Positions 44,325 to 53,225 of a stretch of DNA of 64,000 bases are shown piece by piece. The stretch is from contig NZ_JAFKCW010000005.1 in NCBI RefSeq assembly GCF_017254835.1, forward strand, positions 150,287 to 214,286, written 5' to 3'. Position 1 is the stretch's first letter. Every line of letters starts with the position of its first letter. The DNA comes from Algoriphagus aestuariicola. GTDB taxonomy: Bacteria > Bacteroidota > Bacteroidia > Cytophagales > Cyclobacteriaceae. The notes under the pieces were generated by a model that saw only the letters and a list, made by a program, of their open reading frames with translations, was not told where the DNA came from and did no database searches. The translations under genes and the position numbers were made by a program.

Positions 44325-44693
44325 ATGAAACTGTCCCGAGCCGAAGAAGAACTGATGAACCACCTATGGGCGTTGAAAAAAGCCTTTATGAAGGATCTGC
44401 TGGATGCCTATCCGGATCCCAAGCCCGCCGCAACGACTGTTTCCACGCTGCTAAAGCGCATGCAGGAAAAGGACTTCGTTGGCTACAGTACCTTGGGAAA
44501 TCTCAGGGAGTACTTTCCAAAGGTGAGTAAGGAGAGTTACTTCTCCTCCCACATCAAAGGGCTGATCAAGAATTTCTTCGACGATTCACCTGCCCAGTTT
44601 GCCTCTTTTTTTGCCAAAAAGGTGGATCTCTCCGAATCCGAACTACAGGAAATCAAATCTCTGATCGATGACGAACTAAACCGGAAAAACTGA
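44325..44693 (+). CDS. BlaI/MecI/CopY family repressor
   Basis: A 122-residue winged-helix repressor: LSRAEEELMNHLWALKKAFMKDLLDAYPDPKPAATTVSTLLKRMQEKDFV in short pieces shows the family helix order, and the C-terminal dimerisation helices follow. ATG 44325 is right because the reading from 44283 runs through operator 2. It overlaps the M56 peptidase by 1 bp (TGATG). By analogy the peptidase cleaves the repressor on signal and frees the operators. No beta-lactamase gene is nearby, so the regulon here is not known to be resistance. Confidence 0.93.
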   Translation: MKLSRAEEELMNHLWALKKAFMKDLLDAYPDPKPAATTVSTLLKRMQEKDFVGYSTLGNLREYFPKVSKESYFSSHIKGLIKNFFDDSPAQFASFFAKKVDLSESELQEIKSLIDDELNRKN

Positions 44694-47062
44694 TGGACTA
44701 CCTGCTCAAATCCATACTTTGCCTGCTGGTGCTGCTCCTGATCCACCGGGTGATGCTGCAGCGTGAAGTGCTCCACCGCTTCAACCGATTTTTTCTCCTG
44801 GCCGCGGTGCCGGGTTCCTTCTTAATCCCACTCTATACCATCAAAGTGCCGGTAGAAAAGACAGAGCCACTTGTTTTCGAAGCGGCCTTGGAGGAGGAAA
44901 ATGAGGCGGGCGATTATGAAAATTTTGCAGGAGTAGAAGATGTCGAAAACGTCATAACGGGCATGGAAACAACGACAATAGAACCGCAGGTGTCTGAAAG
45001 CCAGTTCCCTTGGCAAAAAGTGGCTTGGACAGTATATATGCTCATCTCAGGTCTCTTTTTGTTTCGGTTTTTTAGAAATCTTATGAGGCTTTTGTATCAA
45101 ATCCGCCGCAACCCCAAGCTGCCTTACCGAGGTGAGACTTTGGTTTTGCATACCGAAAAGACACCACCGTTCTCTTTCCTCAACTACATTTTTGTCTCGC
45201 GTCCGAGTTTTGAAAAGGACGGTATTTCTGACGCGGTATTTGCGCATGAGCGCTGCCATGTACGGGAGCGCCACAGCTGGGATGTCTTGCTCGTGGAAGC
45301 ACTGATGGTGCCTTTTTGGTTTCACCCGGGACTTTACCTGGCCCGCCATGCCATTCAGCTCAACCATGAATTTATCGCAGACCAAGCTGCGCTGGGCACG
45401 ACCCCGGTCCAGGAATACCAGCAACTCCTGCTCGGCATCCTATCGGCCAATTCCTCTTCGGCTATGGTCAGCAGTTTGAATTTTTCTCTCACCAAAAAAC
45501 GCATGCAAATGATGAACAAGAAACCCAACAGCCCGCTCCGGTGGCTGAAACTTCTCGTACTGGTTCCGGTGATCGGCGCCTTGGTGTATTTCTTCGGTGA
45601 AAAGGTGGAAGTCCAACCCGAAGAAGCTGTCGTGGCTGAAGTCCAAACTCCGGCTACTGAAAATCCCGTGGAAAGAGTGGAGACGAATATCCGAATCATC
45701 TCAGATCGTGTGGTAGAAGTCGATGGCGAATCCGTGCCTATCGAAGAGCTGTCCAAATGGCTGGATGAGATCAAAGCCAGCCAGCCCATTGTGCGGATTT
45801 CCGCCGATCCGGGGGTAGAAATGGGTGCTTTGGCGGATGTGCAGGAGATGCTGAGAGGGATGGAGATGCGGCGGGTGATCTATGATGGCCAGGGATCAAC
45901 CGGTTTACAGAGTGAAAAGGATGTTTACTACCGCAACGCTACATTTTTCGTGGAGGATAGCAAGGGGCTTTTTGTCCGAAGAGACTACGGGGAATTGTCG
46001 AGCGAAGAGAAATCCTATCTCGTAGCTCCCGCCAAATCGCCGGCTTACAGGACGCCCACACCCGAAATGTTGACATCTTTGAAAAACGCCAAGGAATATG
46101 CGATTTGGCTGAATGCAGAGCCTATTTCAAACAATGAAGTGGCCAGCCATGAGGCTGATATTGTGTTTTACTTTTCAAGTTTCTTTCCAATCTCAGAGCG
46201 CACGGCAAATTATCCTCAGGCTTACAAGATCCGAATGTTCACAAAGAAGGGATATGAGGAAACATTCGGTGCTAAGTCTGGGTTTGCCACCCCACTCGTC
46301 GAGGACGATATATTTTACCTCTATCCGCTAACCAAGCGGGTCAACTATGGAAGGACAATTACAAAAAGCAATCAAAGTCCGATAGACATGTATCTCCGAC
46401 TTTACGATTCCTACGCGAGCGAATTTGAGGGCAAAGGTGACGACGATCTTTCAGAGTGGCAGCAAGCAATAGGTTGGCAACTATTTACAGAATTGGGCGG
46501 ACGATATTACCGGCTTTCTGCGGCAAACAAAAAGATGGTACCTAGGGCAAAAAGGCCTGAATTCCAATATTGGGTTCCATTGATGAAAGATGGAGTCAGG
46601 TACTATAAAAAGCAAAATGAACTGACCGAGGAAGAGAAAAAGCAACTGCCTCCTCCGCCACCTCCGCCAAGTAAAAGTGAAGGAGATTTTGACCCCAATC
46701 CATCGGAAGAAAAGCAGGTAGTGGCTGCGGGGAATAAATGGGGCGAAGCCAAGGCATATACCATAGTGTACGGTAGCGGCTTTCAAAGCAACGCTTTAAA
46801 AGAATACCTCACCCGCTACGGGCAGTTCCAAACCAAAGCCTACGAAAATCATGGCTTTTCCCAAAAGTCCGATTGGGAGATCGAAGCCCTGAGACTGGAT
46901 TTTGACCGACTGGTCAGGAGCTACGAGCGGCTGACGAATGACGAAAGAAGAAACGTGCAGCGAGCCACTTTTCCCTATGCCAAGATCGAAAAAGACGGCA
47001 AGACGATCTATAAGAAATTTGCAGACCTGACCGAGCAGGAGCGCAAAGAGCTGTCCTGCTAG
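44693..47062 (+). CDS. BlaR1/MecR1-like M56 metallopeptidase with duplicated C-terminal domain
   Basis: A 789-residue membrane sensor-protease. The N-terminal 300 residues have membrane helices and the zinc site HERCH at residues 185-189, with NHEFIADQAAL downstream. The periplasmic part has no penicillin-binding SxxK/KTG domain. Instead it ends in two related segments: one with VRYYKKQNELTEEEKKQ followed by seven prolines (about 630-660), and the other with KTIYKKFADLTEQERKEL at the very end. It would sense an envelope signal and cleave the BlaI-type repressor encoded just upstream. Confidence 0.88.
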   Translation: MDYLLKSILCLLVLLLIHRVMLQREVLHRFNRFFLLAAVPGSFLIPLYTIKVPVEKTEPLVFEAALEEENEAGDYENFAGVEDVENVITGMETTTIEPQVSESQFPWQKVAWTVYMLISGLFLFRFFRNLMRLLYQIRRNPKLPYRGETLVLHTEKTPPFSFLNYIFVSRPSFEKDGISDAVFAHERCHVRERHSWDVLLVEALMVPFWFHPGLYLARHAIQLNHEFIADQAALGTTPVQEYQQLLLGILSANSSSAMVSSLNFSLTKKRMQMMNKKPNSPLRWLKLLVLVPVIGALVYFFGEKVEVQPEEAVVAEVQTPATENPVERVETNIRIISDRVVEVDGESVPIEELSKWLDEIKASQPIVRISADPGVEMGALADVQEMLRGMEMRRVIYDGQGSTGLQSEKDVYYRNATFFVEDSKGLFVRRDYGELSSEEKSYLVAPAKSPAYRTPTPEMLTSLKNAKEYAIWLNAEPISNNEVASHEADIVFYFSSFFPISERTANYPQAYKIRMFTKKGYEETFGAKSGFATPLVEDDIFYLYPLTKRVNYGRTITKSNQSPIDMYLRLYDSYASEFEGKGDDDLSEWQQAIGWQLFTELGGRYYRLSAANKKMVPRAKRPEFQYWVPLMKDGVRYYKKQNELTEEEKKQLPPPPPPPSKSEGDFDPNPSEEKQVVAAGNKWGEAKAYTIVYGSGFQSNALKEYLTRYGQFQTKAYENHGFSQKSDWEIEALRLDFDRLVRSYERLTNDERRNVQRATFPYAKIEKDGKTIYKKFADLTEQERKELSC

Positions 47063-47066
47063 CGGA

Positions 47067-48203
47067 TCAGCCCAGCGCCGGCACTGACTCGTTGGAAAGG
47101 AGCTGGGGAATCTTGGAGTTTCGCCTTTCACTTTCCAAAACCAAGTTACGCAGCAGCTCCGGCCAGCTGCCCACCCAGTCACGATAGATCAAGGATGCTT
47201 CGGCATCCTTTTTTTGTGCCCCTGCAAGCTTGGCGAAGTCAAAAGTTTCGGAGGCGATGCCCGCTCCGGAGGCCTCTCCGTCCAATGCGTTGCAGGCCTG
47301 CTCGTACTGCCCGGCGACCGGGATCATCAGGACGGGTTTCCCCAGATACATGGCCTCGCACACCGATTCAAATCCGGCCGTACAGGCCAGACCCTTGCAA
47401 GCTGCCATGTCCTGCAAAAATGTCTGATCGTTGACTTGGTGAAAGCTGAGATTGGGCAGCGGACGCATGGTCTCGTCGGCGTCTTTTTTGTCCCAGTAGG
47501 CTTTGATTCGGAGTTGGGGATGCTGCTGAGCAAAATGAATGACTTCAGCCGCATAGCCTGTGTTGACTAGGTAGGCGAGGTAAAAATAGCCTTCGCTTGG
47601 TGCCAATGAGTGAACGGCCCTTCTCAAAAGTGGAGGAACGACTCGGATGCGTTCTGTCGGGTTGTCTTTGGGAAGAAAAGAAAGCGCCAGTCGCTCTTTG
47701 GCCCCCAGGCATGTAAAAAATGTGTTGAGCTGAAACAGTGTCTTGTCCACAATACGCCCTTGAACAAAATGGAATTCGGGATGGGAAATGAGGTATTGGT
47801 GCCCAATCACCCAGAACTCTGCTTTTGGACGGAAGAGGAAGTTATAGAGTCCGCCGAGTAAATCGTAAAAGTTGAGGATGACATCAGGTTGGCTTTCGGC
47901 CACGATATGGTCGATTCGCTTCAGACTTTTCCAAAATTTTCTGATTTTGAAGCAGTTTCTTTGGATGGTTTTACCGATTAGGATCTTTTTGTCCGCTCCG
48001 TCGCATTCGAAGTTGGGACTTTCCACTGCGTGGATTGGCGCTTTGATCTCTCGCTCGAAAAATTCCGGGATCCTTCGACGTGGACTTTTCCCCACGATCA
48101 CTCCCATAAGCTGATGGCCCTCAGATCTGAGCAGGCTGGCAAAAGCAATGGCTTGGGTCATGTGGCCCCGTCCTTCCCCTTGTACTACGAACAGAAATTT
48201 CAT
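47067..48203 (-). CDS. Glycosyltransferase, GT-B/MurG-like
   Basis: A 378-residue GT-B fold protein: N-terminal VQGEGRGHMTQA glycine motif, middle linker, and the C-terminal nucleotide-sugar site CTAGFESVCEAMYLGKPVLMIP with GQYEQACNA. Such proteins transfer a sugar to a lipid or polysaccharide. The GRGH opening is common in the YjiC/MGT-like and DUF354-like group. It overlaps the LpxH-like gene by one base on the same strand, so the two are translationally coupled and may act on the same envelope lipid. The acceptor is not known. Confidence 0.88.
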   Translation of the reverse strand: MKFLFVVQGEGRGHMTQAIAFASLLRSEGHQLMGVIVGKSPRRRIPEFFEREIKAPIHAVESPNFECDGADKKILIGKTIQRNCFKIRKFWKSLKRIDHIVAESQPDVILNFYDLLGGLYNFLFRPKAEFWVIGHQYLISHPEFHFVQGRIVDKTLFQLNTFFTCLGAKERLALSFLPKDNPTERIRVVPPLLRRAVHSLAPSEGYFYLAYLVNTGYAAEVIHFAQQHPQLRIKAYWDKKDADETMRPLPNLSFHQVNDQTFLQDMAACKGLACTAGFESVCEAMYLGKPVLMIPVAGQYEQACNALDGEASGAGIASETFDFAKLAGAQKKDAEASLIYRDWVGSWPELLRNLVLESERRNSKIPQLLSNESVPALG

Positions 48204-49072
48204 CAGAGTCGGATGGTTGGTGGAGTGATGTCATCGTCGCTTCGTGACTCAAAGGAGACTTGACGCAAAGGGATGATGGTTGCTTCAGGGAGTGGAAATG
48301 GAGTCAGTTGAGTTTCGGCCTGTATGCCTCTAAAGTCAATCTCCCGGTAGTAAATGAGTTGCCAGTTGCCCTCGTGATCTTCAGCCAAGGCACTCATAGT
48401 TTCCACCCAGTCGCCGGAGTTGAGGTAGTGGATGCCATCGATCATCCGGTTTTCGGCCTTGTGAATATGCCCGCAGATGATGCCATCGCAGCCTTTGGCT
48501 TTGGCCATTTTGGCAAGTTCGGTTTCGTAATCATCGATGAAAGAAATAGCCTTTTTGATCTTGCTCTTGATGTATTGGGAGAGTGAGTAGTAGGGCAGTC
48601 CGGCCTTGAATCGGTAGTAGTTGACCACACGGTTGAGCCATAGAAGGAAGGTGTAGCCTACATCGCCGAGGTAAGCGATCCAGCGGAGGTTGGTGGTGAT
48701 GCTGTCAAAGACGTCCCCATGGGTAATGAAGTATTTTTTGCCGAAGGACTCATAGTTCATGTCGGTGAGGATGTGCAGCCGTCCGATCTGAAGCGGAAGT
48801 ATTTGCTCCAGAAAGTCGTCGTGGTTTCCCCTGAGGTAGTAGACGTTGGTCTGGCTCTGTTCGATCATCTTCAGAATGCGATTGAAGAAACGGGTATGCT
48901 TGCGCTTCCAGCTGCCGGACTTTTTTAGTTGCCACCCGTCGATGATGTCGCCGTTGAGGATGAGGTTTTCGCAGCGGTACTGCTTGAGGAAGCGGGAGAT
49001 CTCTTTGGCTTTGGAGCCTTTGGTACCCAGATGCACGTCAGAGATGACGATGGTCTTGAAGGATGTCTTCAT
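48203..49072 (-). CDS. UDP-2,3-diacylglucosamine diphosphatase-like phosphoesterase
   Basis: A 289-residue calcineurin-type metallophosphoesterase. Metal motifs are SDVHLGTKGSKA, NGDIIDGWQ, RGNHDD, THGDVFDS and CGHIHKAE. The long insertion with LPYYSLSQYIKSKIKKAI matches the LpxH2/LpxI-alternative branch common in Bacteroidota, which cleaves the pyrophosphate of UDP-diacylglucosamine in lipid A synthesis. Bacteroidota often encode several paralogues, so lipid A function is probable but not proven. It is first of a two-gene unit with the glycosyltransferase. Confidence 0.9.
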   Translation of the reverse strand: MKTSFKTIVISDVHLGTKGSKAKEISRFLKQYRCENLILNGDIIDGWQLKKSGSWKRKHTRFFNRILKMIEQSQTNVYYLRGNHDDFLEQILPLQIGRLHILTDMNYESFGKKYFITHGDVFDSITTNLRWIAYLGDVGYTFLLWLNRVVNYYRFKAGLPYYSLSQYIKSKIKKAISFIDDYETELAKMAKAKGCDGIICGHIHKAENRMIDGIHYLNSGDWVETMSALAEDHEGNWQLIYYREIDFRGIQAETQLTPFPLPEATIIPLRQVSFESRSDDDITPPTIRL

Positions 49073-49378
49073 TCTACTGGTTTTGCACGAAAATTAGCGG
49101 GCCAGTATAAATCCATCATGTTTAGGTTGTTACGCTTTTGTTTTGATTTCGGAATTTTCTTTGGCATAAATGAATAGAAGGTTAAGCGGACGTGAAAAAG
49201 ACCAGCGTTACGCGGGGAAAATTAGGAAGCCTTAAAACTGAAAAATCAGCTTTCGAGGAACGTCAACCCACAAATCGGTTTCCTATTTAATCCGTAATCA
49301 CGCAGCATTTCTTTATGAGCGGTAATAGTCCTTCTTGCCCAGCTTTTTAGCTTCGCTTCCAAAGAAAATTAAACTCAA
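49073..49378. other. Intergenic region between divergent genes
   Basis: The 306-bp gap carries promoters for the LpxH-like gene and the S9 peptidase. No ORF, terminator or clear consensus promoter is seen. Confidence 0.55.
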
Positions 49379-51853
49379 ATGAAGAAAACTATACTTGTCT
49401 TTGGGATGATTCTGGCCTCGTTGTCGGGATTTGCCCAGGAGAAAGTCTATCCCGGAAACTACGAGCTGGCGGCTCGATTTTCTCCGGAGAAAATGAAGAA
49501 AATGGTCTTCTCCACCAGTGTGGATGCCCATTGGATGAAAAAATCCGACCGCTTCTGGTACGAGTACGAAACATCAGACGGCAAGAGCTGGTATGTCGTA
49601 GATCCTGTGCGAAAAACGAAAACCCAGCTTTTTGACAAAGACAAACTTGCCGCTGAGATCACCAAAGCGGTGAAGGATCCCTTTGACGGGCAGCATCTCA
49701 AGCTCGATGACCTGAAGCTGCTGGAGGACGAAAATACGATCCGCTTCAAAGTGAAAAGCACCGTAGATGTGCTGAAATCGGACTGGGCGGAGATCAGGGA
49801 GAAAAACAAGAATGCCAAAGACTCCCTGGAAAAGAAGGTGCATACCTTCCTGTACAACATTTCCACGCAGCAGCTCACAGAGATTGCCACCGAGAAAGAC
49901 CCCAAAAGACTGATGTGGGCGAATATCGCCCCCGATTCCTCCAAGGTGGTGTATATGAAAGATTATAACCTGTACTGGATGGACAAGGCCAACTTCCTCA
50001 AAGCCGTGAAGGACGAGAAAGACTCTACCATCGTAGACAACCAACTGACTACGGATGGAGAAAAGGACTATAGCTACGGTTTTGGAGGCCGTGGAGACGA
50101 TAACGTCGAAGAGGAAAAAAAGCAGAAGGACCGAAAGCGCGTCGGAGCGCTGTGGAGTGCGGACAGCAAACAGTTTATCCTGACGCGTACCGATGAGCGT
50201 GCTGTGAAAGACCTTTGGGTAATCCACAACACCAAGGATCCACGGCCTACGCTGGAAACCTACAAATACGCCATGCCGGGAGAAAAGGAGCAGCCGAAGA
50301 CGGAACTGCTTCACTTTTCCTTCGAAAGCATGGAATTGAAAAACCTTCCCGTAGCCACTTTCAAGGACCAAACGATCAATCTTTGGTCGACAACTCCGGC
50401 GACGAATACCCGCGACGATGACTTCCGTCCGTCCACTTGGCTGGGGGATTTGGATGAATTTTACTTTGCGCTCACCTCACGGGATCTGAAGAAGGTGGAT
50501 GTGGTTCGTTGGAATCTTGCTTCTGGAGAAAAGGAAGTCCTGATCGAGGAGCGAAGCAATACCTATATCGACTTCGAAAAGCTTGAGTTGACAGGCAATG
50601 ATCTGATTTGGTGGTCGGAGCGGGACGGCTGGGGACACTACTACCTCTATGGGAAAGACGGTTTGCTCAAGCGCCAACTGACTTCTGGTCCTTTCCATAC
50701 AGCGGGAGCCGCGAGGGTGGACGAAAAAGGTAGAAAACTCTACTTTACAGCCAACGGCCGCGAAAAAGGCGAAGATCCCTATTACGAACACCTCTACAGC
50801 GTGAGCTTGGACGGTGGCGCAATTGCCCTGCTCAACAGGGGAGACTTCCATCACGACATCAGCATCAATGACAACGCCACCTTCTTTGTGGACAACTTTT
50901 CTAGGGTTAATACCACTCCGGTTGCCGTGCTTTATGATAAGGCTGGAACGAAAGTGATGGACTTGGAAACTGCCGATCTCAGCCAACTTTTCGCAGCGGG
51001 CTATCAATTTCCGGAACCTTTTAAGTTTAAGGCTGACGATGGGATCACCGATCTCTATGGTGTGATGTACAAGCCCTTTGACTTTGACTCGAGCAGGAAG
51101 TACCCGATCATCGAGTACGTTTACCCAGGACCTCAGACTGAGGCGGTAAACAAGGCTTTTGGCAGAAGCCTAGATCGGACAGACCGTCTGGCTCAATTTG
51201 GTTTCGTCGTGATCACTTTGGGAAATAGAGGAGGGCATCCGTCGAGATCCAAATGGTACCACAACTATGGCTATGGAGATTTGAGAGACTATGGTTTGGC
51301 GGACAAGAAAGCCGCGATCGAGCAACTTGCCGATAAATATGACTTCATTGATCGCAACAAAGTCGGAATCCACGGGCACTCAGGTGGCGGATTTATGTCC
51401 ACGGCGGCAATGCTCGTCTATCCCGATGTGTTCAAAGTAGCGGTTTCCTCGGCGGGCAACCATGAGAACAATATTTACAACCGCTGGTGGTCAGAGAAGC
51501 ACCATGGGGTAAAGGAGCAGGTTACGGCTAAGGGTGACACGACCTTTGTATATCAGATTGAGAAGAATCCCGAACTGGCACAAAATCTCAAAGGGCATCT
51601 GATGCTTAGCACAGGTGACGTGGACAACAACGTGCACCCAGCAGGCACCATCCGCATGGCCAATGCGCTGATCAAAGCCGGAAAGCGATTTGAATTTGTG
51701 ATTCTTCCGGGTCAGCGGCATGGCTATGGTGATATGACGGAGTATTTCTTCTGGAAAATGGGCGATTACTTTGTGCAGCACCTTTTGGGCGACAATACTC
51801 CTCCGCCGGTCGACATGATCGAGATGCAGCGGGACAAGCCGAAAGACAAGTAG
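49379..51853 (+). CDS. S9 family peptidase (dipeptidyl-peptidase IV-like)
   Basis: An 824-residue exported peptidase: signal MKKTILVFGMILASLSGFA, a beta-propeller of DPPIV N-terminal type (about 90-530) and an alpha/beta-hydrolase domain (about 560-810). The nucleophile is Ser668 in HGHSGGGF, an acidic site is in TGDVDNNVHP, and the catalytic His781 is in GQRHGYG. Such enzymes remove dipeptides or tripeptides from peptides in the periplasm. It is monocistronic, ended by the terminator at 51972-52006. Confidence 0.95.
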   Translation: MKKTILVFGMILASLSGFAQEKVYPGNYELAARFSPEKMKKMVFSTSVDAHWMKKSDRFWYEYETSDGKSWYVVDPVRKTKTQLFDKDKLAAEITKAVKDPFDGQHLKLDDLKLLEDENTIRFKVKSTVDVLKSDWAEIREKNKNAKDSLEKKVHTFLYNISTQQLTEIATEKDPKRLMWANIAPDSSKVVYMKDYNLYWMDKANFLKAVKDEKDSTIVDNQLTTDGEKDYSYGFGGRGDDNVEEEKKQKDRKRVGALWSADSKQFILTRTDERAVKDLWVIHNTKDPRPTLETYKYAMPGEKEQPKTELLHFSFESMELKNLPVATFKDQTINLWSTTPATNTRDDDFRPSTWLGDLDEFYFALTSRDLKKVDVVRWNLASGEKEVLIEERSNTYIDFEKLELTGNDLIWWSERDGWGHYYLYGKDGLLKRQLTSGPFHTAGAARVDEKGRKLYFTANGREKGEDPYYEHLYSVSLDGGAIALLNRGDFHHDISINDNATFFVDNFSRVNTTPVAVLYDKAGTKVMDLETADLSQLFAAGYQFPEPFKFKADDGITDLYGVMYKPFDFDSSRKYPIIEYVYPGPQTEAVNKAFGRSLDRTDRLAQFGFVVITLGNRGGHPSRSKWYHNYGYGDLRDYGLADKKAAIEQLADKYDFIDRNKVGIHGHSGGGFMSTAAMLVYPDVFKVAVSSAGNHENNIYNRWWSEKHHGVKEQVTAKGDTTFVYQIEKNPELAQNLKGHLMLSTGDVDNNVHPAGTIRMANALIKAGKRFEFVILPGQRHGYGDMTEYFFWKMGDYFVQHLLGDNTPPPVDMIEMQRDKPKDK

Positions 51854-51971
51854 GCAGAGAGCAGTCGCAGTTCGTAGACATTTCCCATTGTGTGAAGCTG
51901 AGCCGTGTCGTATCCGTTTTGACGAAGTCACTACCATATTTCGAGCCTAGTCTCAAAATCTAGAACCCAAT

Positions 51972-52006
51972 AAAAAGCCCGATTCCACATTGGAATCGGG
52001 CTTTTA
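51972..52006. terminator. Bidirectional terminator between convergent genes
   Basis: AAAAGCCCGATTCC pairs with GGAATCGGGCTTTT around a 5-nt loop, with A- and T-runs on each side. It serves both the S9 peptidase and the convergent cytochrome gene. Confidence 0.93.
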
Positions 52007-52621
52007 TTATTGGACGCCAACCGGAGGGATGGGTGGAGGAACCATGTTGCTGACAGGCTTGATGGATTGGAGATAGGCGAAGATGGCTTTCAGCTCCATA
52101 TCCGTCATAAACTTGAACATCTCCCAAGGCATAGGAGGCATTAAGGGTCTCGAGTTCGGCAGCCCCTTATACTTTCCATTGCGGATTGCGTAGATAAACT
52201 GATTCTCGTTCCAAGTAGCGAGACCGGTAGGATCAGGAGTTAGATTGGCAGCATAGGAGACTCCCCAGGGCCCGACCCACTCCGTGAAGACTTGGGTCAC
52301 CACCAAGCCCTTACGTTCCATGGCCTTTCTGTCTACGTCGATTGAAGGGGATCCCGCCGGATGTCCGGAGAGCCACAGGGCTGAGTCAAGTTCCATCCCA
52401 TGAGTCCCTATTTTTTTTGGCGTATGGCAGTCGTTGCAACCTCCGATTAGGACGAGGTGTTCCCCTAGAGCAATTTGGCTTTCAAACCCGTTAAATTCCA
52501 TGGCAACTTCCTGATGAGTTTCCTGGACTTCTTCGGCACCTTTTTCGGCGGTCTTTCCCGTGCACTGGAATAGAAAAAATGCAGCCAGTACAGCATTCAG
52601 GCAATGTTTCAAAGTTTTCAT
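52007..52621 (-). CDS. Lipoprotein c-type cytochrome
   Basis: A 204-residue lipoprotein (signal MKTLKHCLNAVLAAFF, lipobox LFQC) with one heme c site CNDCH and a probable axial Met in RPLMPPMPW. The spacing from heme motif to Met, about 100 residues, fits the larger class I domains found with sugar or alcohol dehydrogenases. It carries electrons at the outer face of the inner membrane or on the outer membrane. No partner dehydrogenase is next to it; the partner is unknown. Confidence 0.9.
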   Translation of the reverse strand: MKTLKHCLNAVLAAFFLFQCTGKTAEKGAEEVQETHQEVAMEFNGFESQIALGEHLVLIGGCNDCHTPKKIGTHGMELDSALWLSGHPAGSPSIDVDRKAMERKGLVVTQVFTEWVGPWGVSYAANLTPDPTGLATWNENQFIYAIRNGKYKGLPNSRPLMPPMPWEMFKFMTDMELKAIFAYLQSIKPVSNMVPPPIPPVGVQ

Positions 52622-52761
52622 TTCAGGATAGATTGGTTCAGCCGAAGGTACCTAATAAAAAAAATATCTTCCTGAATTGATTTTAGTGTAAATTACTGAA
52701 AACAAGCGTTTTGAGTTGTGGGTATTTGCGAAAAATGCAAATCAGCAAGCGACAAAAGTAG

Positions 52762-53115
52762 TCACGGATATTTTTTTATTTGCATGGTATAATTGACCGA
52801 ATCGCCAAATTCTTTGATAGGCATCCGACTTTGCGGGTCGGGTAGTTCGACGAAGGGAAGCTCTACTCTGAAGTTTGTCCCAGAGTGGAGGGTCAACTGT
52901 CTTTCGGTGTACAAGCTGCGAGGGACAAATACTTGGGAGGAATCCGTCTTTAGCGACTCAGGTATTTTTAGCTTCAAGGGAGCGTTTTTCTTAAACTGAT
53001 CACCAAAACCAAACTTTTCTCCATTTGTACTGGATTCTCGTTCACTTTTTTCCTGGGAAAAGGCAGCGACAACCGCAACCATCATTAAAAACGCAAGAAG
53101 TACTAATTTTTTCAT
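52762..53115 (-). CDS. Small exported protein of unknown function
   Basis: A 117-residue protein with signal MKKLVLLAFLMMVAVVAAFS. The mature part (about 95 residues) is Lys/Ser-rich with PLKLKIPESLKTDSSQVF and ends in IKKYP. No family recognised. It is on the same strand as, and 140 bp upstream of, the cytochrome gene, so may share transcription, but nothing supports a functional link. Confidence 0.6.
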   Translation of the reverse strand: MKKLVLLAFLMMVAVVAAFSQEKSERESSTNGEKFGFGDQFKKNAPLKLKIPESLKTDSSQVFVPRSLYTERQLTLHSGTNFRVELPFVELPDPQSRMPIKEFGDSVNYTMQIKKYP

Positions 53116-53225
53116 GTTGATCCAATTCGTTTCCTCAAAGTTCCAACGGTTTCGATGAATTCAAGGTTAGCCGTACTGATCTTACTTTTTCAGTTTCCAG
53201 TCGATCCCAGGGCATCCCAACGTCG

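Noticed and set aside
44325-47062. Beta-lactam resistance locus
   Set aside because: BlaI and M56 are present, but there is no beta-lactamase gene in the neighbourhood and the M56 protein lacks a penicillin-binding sensor domain. The AmpC-like hydrolase at 11621 is 30 kb away and has no linking evidence.
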